The notes beneath the pieces are model-generated. The model made no database searches and was not told the DNA's origin. It saw nothing but the letters and a program-made list of their open reading frames with translations. The position numbers were made by a program, and so were the translations under genes. A stretch of 64,000 nt of DNA from Acanthochromis polyacanthus (taxonomy: Eukaryota > Chordata > Actinopteri > Pomacentridae). Position 1 is the stretch's first letter. The number at the start of each line of letters is the position of its first letter. Positions 1 to 10,500 of this stretch are shown here, one piece after another. The stretch lies in contig NC_067121.1 in assembly GCF_021347895.1 (NCBI RefSeq), positions 33,467,974-33,531,973 of the forward strand. Direction: 5' to 3'.

Positions 1-906
1 TTTATGTGGTATCAGCGCTTCATATCGTCGGGCCATTAATAACAATAATAATAAATCAATATAAAATGATCTCGTGGGCCGGATATAATTGTATTAAGGG
101 CCGGATATGGGCCGCGGGCCTTGAGTTTGACACATGTGACCAAGAGTGTGATGTGGACTCTGTCAGTAGACACATTTCCTCTGACTCTAAGTCCCCCATC
201 CTCTCCCAATACACTGATCCCATAAGGAAACAGTAAACCTACTCCAAAGCAAACAAACTTTAAAATAAACTATTGAAGTGTCAAGACTGAATCCAAGGCC
301 CCTTACCTCCATCTCACTGCTCACACCCTTCCTCCACATTCACCGCTGTCGCGGTAAGAATCTCAAAAACCAACACTGCTGTGCAAAACTGCTCAGCTCA
401 AAAATACACACTGATTTACAAAAAACAAGATCCAGTCTGATTTATCCTCAGCTACATCTTCCCATTCAGGTTGATAATACTGCTGCACAGATATCTGCAC
501 AGTATCTGTGCAGCTGGAGATTGAACTTTTTACCAGCTGACATTTTGACGTCACACAGGTGTGAATGAATCAGTGCAAAGCTGCATGACGTCGAGGAAGA
601 GGCTGGTTATTGTGTGTAAAGGCTCCCTGGGACAGTTGATGAGTAACACAGACTTGTATGTCTGTAGTGATTGTTTCTTTATTGTGTCTTCACTGACTGC
701 ATACATGCACTCCTCTCAAACAGTAACCTTGTATTTGTGTTGTGGGAGGATGTGACTTTCGTACGTTAATTCTTAAATGAGCTGCTGCTAACTTCTTTAA
801 AAGCCGAACCATGTCTGAAGAAAAATTTAATGCTGATTATGAAAGTAAGTGGCGCCACCTTGTGGGCATTTAGAAAAATGATCCAACAACACAACCTAAT
901 GTTTAA

Positions 907-968
907 CCCCAGTGTCCTCCTGGGGGTCAAATTGACCCGTTTAAAAGTTTCAAAATGTGTGTGTGTGT

Positions 969-999
<31 letters not shown>

Positions 1000-1450
1000 G
1001 GGGGAGGGATAATTTTCACAGTGAAAACTTCCATATTTTCAAAATTTTGGGGGAAATTTTTTGAATGTTTTTGGTGGGAAAAAAAAGGAAATGTTAAAAA
1101 AAAGGTTTCTTTAGGAACATTCAGAAAAAAACAACCAAAATCCAGTGTTCTTAAAGAAAATATTAGAACTTTTAAGATATAAGTGGAAGCACTTAGATAT
1201 TTTTAGGATTTTTTTGAAGATTTTTTATTCATTTTTGAAAATATTTACAATTTTTATTTCATTTTTCTATTTTATATATTTTTATTTCTTGCCAATTTTG
1301 GGGATTTTTTTAAAAACAAAACTTTTAAGGAATTTTCTTCCTGAAGATTTTGTAAATTTTCAGAAATTTGGGGATTTTTTTCTGAATTTTTGGATTTTTT
1401 CAGACAAGGAAACAAAATTTTGGTGCCCGTAAATGAGGACAACAGGAGGG
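907..1450. mobile_element. piggyBac-like MITE, copy A
   Basis: A 544-bp AT-rich non-coding element is flanked by TTAA on both sides (903-906 and 1451-1454). Its ends are imperfect inverted repeats: the left begins CCCCAGTGTCCTC and the right, reverse-complemented, begins CCCTCCTGTTGTCCTC. TTAA target duplications and CCC-initial termini are characteristic of the piggyBac superfamily; that assignment is inference because no transposase is present. A second copy in opposite orientation lies at 46177-46717. A (TG)n(G)n tract at about 957-1005 lies inside the element. Confidence 0.7.
957..1005. repeat. (TG)n(G)n microsatellite
   Basis: About a dozen TG units run straight into a G homopolymer of more than 20 bases. 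It generates short spurious CV-rich and G-rich open frames. Confidence 0.9.
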
Positions 1451-1923
1451 TTAAATGTTGTGACGGATTACAATACAGTTTAAAAAAAAAAAAGGAGTGC
1501 TATTTAAAATTAAGACTGATCAGGTAATGTTTTGCAAAAGAGAGCATAATGTCCCTTTCTATGTGCATTGTGGGTTTTTGACTTTTTTTATTAGGATGTA
1601 AGCGCAGTTTACTCTCATATCCTGCAGTGTTTGATATTGAACTAGGACACAGTGATAACCTGTAAATAAAAACACGTAACATATTTATTCACAGGTGTCC
1701 CGTTGTACACAATTTTAAACAATTCCTACTTCAAAATACAAGAACAACTAAACAACAAGGAAAAGCATGGGAATGCATGAGTAGTTGGTCAATAAACTCC
1801 AGGTTTAAGACCCCAACAGAGTAACCAGGTGAAACAGAAAAAACAAAATATCAACCTTCATCTGAATCCAGAATTCTTCTAACAGTAGATTTAAAAAACA
1901 AACAAACACTCCTGTGTCACCAG

Positions 1924-4900
1924 CTATCGTGTCTCTCTGACAATCCTGCTCCTGTTGCTTTGCAGCTGAGTGAGCAGGTCTCTGAATCTACCGGCTGGGT
2001 TTAGTCTTTTCTGTCTTAGTGTCATCTCTGTTGGCTTGACTTTTTCCAGGATCACAGAGCAGGGAATCAACTCCTTCATCAGATCGGTGTTTGACTGACT
2101 GTTGGTTTCTTGAGGCCCAAGACCCTCAAGCCCTGGCTCGTCATTCATAATAGGAAGACTGGAGTGCTGTCGGTGACTGTTGCCGTGGAGACGCTGCTGC
2201 TTAGCTGCACGGGAACCCTGACTGTTATCTCTTCTCCTTTTTCTCCCATTTCTCTTCTTCTGGTTTTTCTTGGCAACTTTGACACACCGTCTAAGGTTCC
2301 TGACACCAAGACACACCACATACATTCAGTTTCTTTTGACACAGGAATACTGATTTGAAACGTGCAAATAAACAAACGGATAAATGCATTACCTCTGAAG
2401 GAAAGCGTGTGGCCTTGAGCAGCCTGAGGATTCTCCCACTCTCACATTAGCCTCCTTTTTCAGCTGTACATGGCACAAAAGTTTCCTGACAAAAAATGAG
2501 ATGCAGTTATAATCAGCTTAGCTAAACACATCAATACTTCTGATTAATTGTACACCTATCAGGCATAACACTACAACCACCTGTCTAATATTTTGTTGGT
2601 CCTCCTTTTGCTGTCAAAACAGCCCTGACCCATCGATGCATGGACGCCACTAGACCCCTGAAGGTGTGCTGTGGTATCTGGTATGAAGATGTTGGCAGCA
2701 GATCCTTTAAGTCCTGGAAGTTGCAAGGTGGGGCCTCCATGGATCAGACTTGTTTATCCAGCACATCCACAGATGTGTAGATTGAGATTTGGGGAATTTG
2801 GAGACCAAGTCAAAACCTCAAACTCATTGCTGTGCTCCTCAAACCTTTCCTGAACAATTTTTGTTTAGTGGCACATTATCCTGCTGAAAGAGCCACAGCC
2901 ATCAGGGTGTACATGGTCTGCAACAATTCTTAGGTAGGTGGTACGTGTCAAAGTAACATTCACATGGATGGCAGGACCCAAGGTTTTCTAGCAGAACATT
3001 ACTCAAAGCATCACACTGCCTCTGTCAGCTTGGCTTCTTCCCATAATGCATCCTGGTGTCATGTGTTCTCCAGGTAAGCGATGCACACACACCCGGTCAT
3101 CCACATGATGTAAAAGAAAACTGATTCATAATACCAGTCCACCTTCTTTCATTGGTCCGCGGTCCAGTTCTGATGCTCACGTGTCCACTGTTGGTGCTTT
3201 CAGTGGTGCACAGGGGTCAGCATGGACACCCTGACTGGTCTGCAGCTATGCGGTCAAACACACAACAAACTGCGATGAACCATGTATTCTGACACCTTTC
3301 TATCAGAACCAGAATTAACTTCTTCAGCAGTTTGAGCAACGGTAGCTCATCTGTTCGATCGGACCACACGGGCCAACCTTCACTCCCCACATCCATGAAG
3401 GAGCCTTGACCAACCATGACCCTGTCTCCGGTTCACCACTGTTCCTTCCTTGGACCACTTTTGATAGATCCTGATCACTGCAGACCAGGAACACCCCACA
3501 AAGAGCTGCAGTTCTGGAGATGTTTTGACCCAGTCGTGCAGCCATCACAGCTTGGCCCTTGTCAAACTCACTCAAATCCTTACATTTGTCCATTTTTCCT
3601 GCTTCTAACATCAACTTCGAGGACAAAATGTTGACTTACTGCCTAATATATACAACAGCAGCGATGATGAAGAGATAATCAGTGTTATTCACTTCACCTG
3701 TCAGTGGTCAGAATGTTATGCCTGCTTGGTGTAACGACCTGTACTGTATTTGTACCATTAAGTGCAGACAGTTAAAGTAAACCTGAAATTTTCAACTTGC
3801 ATTGTGAGCTCTACTCTACTCTTCACAGTTGGTACAAACAATTGCACAAGTGGCACCCTAAATTTTATTTTATCAGTTTTCAGATGATGCTACACTTGGT
3901 GATGGCAATTAAAGGGGAGGACTGTGTGACAAAAAATTCACTTATTATCAATCCTAAGAAGACGTAAGAAATAACTTTTGGTCTTCCATTGAATTTGTAA
4001 GTGAAGTTTCTGCCTACAACAAACAGATAAACAAAGGTTTCCTGTAAATATTTAAGCATTTGTGGGGGTGCTGGTTCATCCTGGAGTACACATACAGATT
4101 ATATTTGTAGTAAGGCACATTTATGTTCTTTGGAGACATTTGGAGCAAACAATCAGGTCTTGTTATTGTTTTTCCGATGTGTTGTGCACTATGGAATCTG
4201 TGAAGGGTACAGTGGTCACTATGTTCATCTCAACTGCTAGTATCTACTTAAAAATCGTGGATTAAATACTGAAGTCATATATTCCAGCTGCATACAGAAA
4301 CAGAATCTTTCATGGTTTATTTAAAGAATGTCAGCTTTTGTTGCCATCACATGGAAAATTAAGAGAAAGGAACTGAGGAAATCTATTGTTTCTCAGTCTG
4401 TCATACTGTTAGAGTTTGGGTTTCAAGCAGAAAGCAGTGCTCCTGTGGGGACTGAAAGGCATTAAAGGCGATGATTAAACTTGATGCACTGCAGCTAGTT
4501 ATTCATAATGTTGGACTGTATAGTGTACATGTGTTATAGTATTTCTATTGCTGTTTGACTAAATGTTTTTGTTATCATTTGGGTGGATCTTTGGATGTGA
4601 GACAAATTTTAGAAGAATATTCCTATTCCATCTTAAAGTCGGTATCTACACACACACACTGCACAGACGTGTGGTCTTACCCGCTCACATAGGTCAGCCC
4701 TCTGGGTGTCCAGCTTTTGATCAGGACCCACTGGTCACATGTCAGGGACTTGGGATCTGAAGAACAAACCAAAGAGGTGTTTCAGAATGTTGCATTGAAT
4801 ATAGCTTATTTAGGTGTTTGTTGATGTTGAAAATCCTTTTATATTATCACACATATTCCAGAGCCACAATGACTATATATTTGAACTTGTAAAATGTTCT

Positions 4901-6271
4901 GTAGGGATCATCCAGACATATATTAAGTCGAAACTTCCACATATGTCAGTGTTATGCACATGTTTGTGGCATGTCCACCGCAGTAATTCTGTGCTTTTCT
5001 TTAGACCAGAATGTGCTGCAGCAATGACCCAATTTCTTCACACAGACACTACATTTTCATTTATTGTTGCATATCAAACAAGTCAGTGCACTCACCGATA
5101 TCTAGAAGTTTGCTTATGATTGGTGTTTTTGTTCTCTTGGCCTTCTGATAGAGCTTCCTACAAGCTGAGCACAGGTCCTGAGGAAGCCTCAGTTTCTTGG
5201 GGGTGACATGGTGTAGGAGGGAAGGACCAGATGCTATGCTGCTGCAAACAGAGACGCAGTCATCATCTGATTCAGTCAATCCTTTGTCGGTTATCTCTAC
5301 GGGCTCCTGCCATTCTGACTCCTCCATGGCAGTGTGTTTGGCATCATGAGTGCAGTTGATGACGTCGATGACATCGCGCTGCCTCCAGTCATATGAATCA
5401 ACCCTGCTGTCTTCAGCTTCAGCCTTCCTCTCTAACGTCCTCCGTCTCTGATTCTTCAGCCGACGCTGAACAACGTCTTCGTCTGACACAGGGCTTTTCT
5501 GAGGTTTCCTCTCGGAGGACTTTGGTCGTCTGATGGAGCGTTGGGGACACATGGATGTTTTCCACCTCAGACGATAATCAAGTGACCTGTGACAGAGAGC
5601 AACAGTGACAAATGATGATAAAGCACCTATTAAGTGTGGTACAGTGTGCTGTGACTATAAAGGTGCACAGCTGTATTTGATTTCAAAGTTTAACTGAGGT
5701 TACAAACTGAATACTTTTCTTATCCTCTTACCTATGATATTCTACTCTTATGGATAACAAATGAGCAGATGAATCCCAGTCAAACGTGTCATACCTGCTG
5801 TGAATCACACACCTGCAAAAGTTGAAGGCAACAAATCACTTTGACAGATAAATCAAAACAGAGACAAATATACTAGAATAGTTTAACAACATGCAACCTT
5901 TCACGTCTTTAGCGAGTCGTTTTCACTGTATATACTGAGCTAAACTTGACCAAGAGCATACATAATCTACTATGTTGAGTCCCTTTTTCTTTTTGCTTTC
6001 ATACGACGATTAAAGCTGCAACTAATAATTATTCCCACTCTTAATCGATTTGTTGCTCTGTTTATAATATAAAAAACAGGCAGGTGGTCGCTTTTTGGCC
6101 GAACAGTTGTTGTAAAGTTTCCAAAATCCATTAAGTCGACTGTTGTTTTGCGAACTTTAGCATCAATGCTAAACACAGTAACTACTTGCGGGACACCAGC
6201 GCTCAGAGAAGCTAAGTTCACGTTTGTACTTACTTCGTCTCTGATTCTTCACACTTGACGTAGTTTGACAT
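1924..6271 (-). CDS. Uncharacterised basic protein, 357 aa, 5 exons
   Basis: I do not recognise this gene. Five coding exons join in phase on the minus strand: 6271-6234, 5586-5096, 4756-4681, 2485-2393 and 2299-1924, giving 357 residues with consensus GT/AG sites. The start ATG at 6271 opens a short exon beginning MSNYVKCEE. The N-terminal half is basic ([14 protein letters not shown]), followed by an acidic, serine-rich stretch (SDDDCVS). The centre has a CxxC pair ([10 protein letters not shown]), then a compact block with [12 protein letters not shown] that looks like a conserved domain. The C-terminal exon holds a strong nuclear-localisation-like cluster ([10 protein letters not shown]) and a closing RIVRETR. 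A nuclear protein is likely, but the function is unknown. Intron 3 (2486-4680) carries a degraded Tc1 element. The gene is divergent from the first UGT gene. Confidence 0.72.
2553..3731 (-). mobile_element. Degraded Tc1/mariner element in an intron
   Basis: The element is flanked by TA at 2551-2552 and 3732-3733. Inverted ends read CACCTATCAGGCATAAC on the left and, reverse-complemented, CACCAAGCAGGCATAAC on the right. The minus strand retains pieces of a Tc1-family transposase, including an N-terminal helix-turn-helix start ([18 protein letters not shown]) around 3520-3590. Indels and stops break the frame throughout, so it cannot encode a working enzyme. It sits in intron 3 of the uncharacterised gene. 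It matches a fish Tc1-type repeat that I remember as common; the family name is not certain. Confidence 0.82.
3732..4680. other. Rest of intron 3, no feature seen
   Basis: AT-rich intronic sequence between the Tc1 remnant and exon 3 of the uncharacterised gene. Short open frames are present, but none shows coding character or recognisable similarity. Confidence 0.5.
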
Positions 6272-7297
6272 ACTGCTGACTGTTCTGGTTTACCGTCTGA
6301 AGCTAAAAGCGGAAGCTAAACATCGCTGCTTGTTCTTACTTGTTGACGGGCTCGAGCCTCGCTGAGCTCGCAGGATGCTTGTGATGTTGAGCTCGAGGAC
6401 TAAGGACAAACAAACTTGAATCAGCGCGCGGCGTAGAAACAGCTTCCTGGATGGACTTTCTGTAGGTTGTGGTGATCATCTGTGGTCATATGATGGATAC
6501 GCTCCGACACATGCGCGGTAGCTCATGAAGTAAACGTATCGAATCAGGCGTGGTTTGGTCACGTGATTCGCGACGTCTGACACACATGCGTGAAAGCTAT
6601 TTTGGTGGAATAGACCTTTAAAATGAAAGGTTGTGCAATAGGTTCTTTTTGAGGGCAGCTGTGGTACGTACTTGAAAACAGAAAGTCACAGTATGTGATT
6701 CAGAGTGCAGCCATAATATTATTTACCCCAGATACAGTCAAATCTCTCCTTTGTGATTCACACGCCCTATGTGCCATTAGATGGCTGATATGTAGTGTTG
6801 TTTTTTTTATACAGTTTCTCTGTGAATTAGTGAGTAGTCTGTGTCTGCATTGGGGGATAGGGTTAGGTTTAGGTGTAGCTGTTCTAATGTTGCTGTCACT
6901 TGCACTGGGACACCATAGTTGCATTCATGAAACTCAGACATTGGAGTTCAGTGCATTAACTTATTAGATCTATTCGATCTGGGGTGACCAATGAAAGTCC
7001 AGGGTTGAGCGCTGAAACTCGTGTCCCCCATTTTAGAGGCACCACTGCCTAAATTAACTAAAATGTCAGTTTCATGACCTGATTTTGACACAGGACCCCT
7101 CTGCAACAACATAGCAAAACAGTGCAGTTGTGAAACCTCCAAAACAAATTTACAATGCAGAAAACAACAGTTGTAAAAAGAAAGTTCTCGTGACTACAAT
7201 TCAAAAAGCACCGACTGGGTGCTAAACTTGTCCCAGTTCCCCAGATGCAAGTCTGCATTTTCTTTGATGTGTGTGTGACTCACTAATCCACTGTCAA

Positions 7298-7384
7298 TGA
7301 CCTTTGGCTGCAAGGTATTTAGGACTGAGGTTGTCGCTCCTGTATTACTAAGGACTCTGAGCACATACAAGCACTGTTAATTCA
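7298..7384 (+). promoter_or_regulatory. Possible HNF4- and HNF1-like sites upstream of UGT copy 1
   Basis: TGACCTTTG (7298-7306) resembles the reverse of an HNF4/nuclear-receptor half site, and GTTAATTCA (7376-7384) resembles an HNF1 half site. Both lie within 250 bp of the start codon. In copy 2 the HNF1-like half site is kept near 16673, while the first motif is altered to CGACCTTTG. Liver-enriched UGT genes are commonly driven by HNF1 and HNF4, so the reading is plausible. Half sites of this length occur by chance, and no binding evidence exists. Confidence 0.28.
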
Positions 7385-7518
7385 TAGAGGCATTGACCAA
7401 CTCATTCAAGAGGAGCCTGAAGGAAGTTTTGCAGGAACATTCAAAGCGCAAAGGAGGAAGTATTTTCTAATGACATTTTGTCTCCCTTTCCTCCTGTTTT
7501 ATCCACAGAGACAGAACA

Positions 7519-10500
7519 ATGAGGAAAGCAGCAGTGTTTATGTTTCTGCTGCTGAGCGCGGCTATGGAGGTGAGTGGTGCAGCAGATAAGAAGAAGGGAT
7601 CTGAGGCAGAAACTCCCAAACCAGAGGGGAAGGTGAAGGAAAAAAAAGCTGAAACCGCTGACACCGTTCCTGCTAGTGACATCGGTTCTTCAGCTTTTAA
7701 AGGTAATCTGCTGGTGGTGCCAATGGACGGGAGTCACTGGATCGGTGTAAAAGCCATTGCCCAGGAAATGGGCCGCCGCGGACACCGTGTTACCGTGGTG
7801 ATGCCTGAGATTTCCATGCAGATGGGCCCGGGGAAACACTACAACACTGTGACCTTTCCTGTTCCTTATGACCAGGCTTACGTAGACTCAGTGATGGCCA
7901 AAAACACAGAAGCACTGGAAAAATCTGCAGAGTCTTTCATGCAGCAGGTACAGTCAAAAATGTCACAGTTTCAGGCCATCATGGACGCGATTCACATCAC
8001 TGCAGAGACCCTGCTGTTCAATGACAGTATCATCACACATCTGGCACAGCAGGTGAGTGCAAAGACAGTGACTGAACACCATCAGGATCGACTTTAAAAT
8101 TGAGCACAGTTCCATGTTGCATTTCAAGCTTTGCAAATTAAAATGAATTTCTGAGGTTAATCATAAGACTGTGTCACAGAGGTGGAGACGAGTCTTTTTC
8201 AGGGATGTTGCTGCTTTAGAATCCACTATACTGTAAGGTGTTCATGGTGTAGTTTATCTACTAAAATTTGAACAGTTGCAGAAGAAGTATGCACATCCTT
8301 ATTCGGTAAAAATATTGGAATGACCCGCTGTGATAGATGAGCGAGACCTTATCTAATTTTCTGAACGTTTATTAAAACCTTAACACAGGCTACTGTGGGC
8401 CGTAGCCAATCCCAAAATAACTATGAAAACCCTGAATTTAGCTCCAGAACTAGCCGCCATTCTCAGCTCTCTCTCCCATTAAGCACACACACACTGCTGA
8501 CTCTCAACCAATCAGAAGTGAGCCAACCAAACATGGCACATTCACTGACACTATATGAATCTTGAGCTGAAGAAGAAACATCGAAACCGCAACATCAACA
8601 ACATATCAGTGCGTTACGGTATCAATACTATAGTGTCAAATATGCCATTGCATGTTAAAATCCTGCATAAACAATCTTAAAAGTAAAGATAAAAGTAGTG
8701 TCAGGTAAAATACCAAAAGAAAGAATACTTATTTAACAGAAAAATATTGTTATATGATGATATTAATAATGTCCAATCTTATTATATTGTTAATCCTGAT
8801 GCAACATTGTGTAGATTTATTACTGTTGTTCACTTGACCTGGCTTTAATGTTGTTGCTGATCGATGTACACACGTATAGGAATTTTAATTCGCTGGCTCC
8901 TAATGTGGAGGTCTGGCCCTTCCAGTGTGTCTCAAGATGAATTTGGAGGATCATGTGTTGATTAATGAGGTGCTGAAGAAGAAAATGAAATTCTCTGATA
9001 AAAAATCTTTGCTCTTATAGGAAATATTGGATAAATACACCACTACAGATGTCAAACGCTTAGATGAAACCAAATATGCCTCAAAACTGTACTGGTGGGA
9101 AGTTCCTTAGTATGCTTTTAAATTACCTTTCCTCACTGATGAGTGCAAGAGCAAAGTGGTAAACTTTCTTCAGCTCGTCTCTTTCTATTCTTCTGATGTG
9201 TCATGTACGAAGTAAGTTCTTGTTTACTGCTTGAAGATTCACCAGTTTTTCACTTCATAGAATTTTGATGCCGTCTTGACAGACCCTATGGTGCCTACGG
9301 GCTCACTAATAGCTCGGAAATTAGGTGAGTTTATTCACATTTGAATTATCTGTGTGTTCATGCATTGCAACATTTTCTCACCAGTCGGTGCTAAAACACT
9401 TTCAGGTCTCCCCACTGTTAACTTGCTGAGGGGTATTCCATGTTCCTTGGATTTAAAGGCTGCAGGCTGCCCATCCCCGCCATCGTACGTGCCTCGCTTT
9501 GCCAGTGGATTGACGGACCGAATGACCTTCATGGAGAGAGTTTTCAACAGCTTGGTTAGTGCTTTGGTCCAGACATGCAGGGATAAGCTCATGCATAGAA
9601 AGAAGAGCTAATCCAGTCACTTCAGTCTTTACTCTTTGAAATGATAAATGGTGTTGCCCAGGTGGCTATTTTATTTGGTAAACTAATGCCGTACTTGCAG
9701 ATTTTATAACATATAACATATATATTTGGAGGCATATATATTATACTGGGCTTTGCAAAAGTTCTGTTACACTCGGTGTCATGATCTTTAGAGACGTTTA
9801 CATGTCGGAGTGAAAAATTCCATTAAATAAACTGAAAGTTCTACCTTATAGGCAGGTGTCCTTAATACAATTTTTTTCTCCGGTGAAGTTGTATCAAGAT
9901 GGAAGTCAAAAGAGTTGAGATATCTGCTCTCCTTTGTGCTGAACATCAGCCGGATGACCGTCCACAGAGTTGCGGAGAGGCTCAAGAATGGTGAAGATCT
10001 TTCAGGTCTTCACTATTCTCTCCACAGAGCCTCTCCATGACTCTGTGGACGGTCATCCGGCTGATGTTCAGCTGCTTGGCTCTGTCAGACTTGTTGTGGC
10101 CAGCATGAAGGAGAGCAGATATCTCAACTCTTTTGACTTCCATCTTGATACAACTTCACCGGAGAAAAAAAATGTTTTAAGGACACCTGCCTATAAGGCA
10201 ACACTTTCAGTTTATTTAATGGAATTTTTCACTCCGACATGTAAACGTCTCTAAAGATCATGAAACCGTGTAACAGAACTTTTGCAAAGCCCGGTATATA
10301 TATAGATATAATCTGCAAGTATATGTGTGTGTGTGCACGTGTATAATTTACTTTCCCTATTTATGTTTTTTAAAAAATAAGAACTACAGTCAAAGTGATG
10401 ATAGCAGCTCAAAGAACATTTGAGTTCCCATTTAAACACTGAATCCAGCAATCTGTTCCAGAAATTCATTTGTTACAGATGAGGATGGTCAAGTGGAGCA

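Larger units (their letters stand above)
1..1923. other. Gene-free stretch with repeat debris
   Basis: No coding exon is visible here. About 15-140 resembles the end of a dispersed fish repeat, with a GGGCC-rich stretch followed by a TTTGACACATGTG motif; I read this as a hAT-type terminus, by memory only. A piggyBac-like MITE occupies 907-1450 and is listed separately. The run of phenylalanine-rich open frames inside it comes from AT-rich sequence and is not a gene. A reverse-strand AATAAA at 1684-1689 could be the polyadenylation signal of the gene that ends at 1924. Confidence 0.5.

Noticed and set aside
1145..1432. 95-codon Phe/Ile-rich open frame
   Set aside because: It lies inside an AT-rich MITE and its composition follows from poly-T runs; no start context, domain or neighbouring exon.
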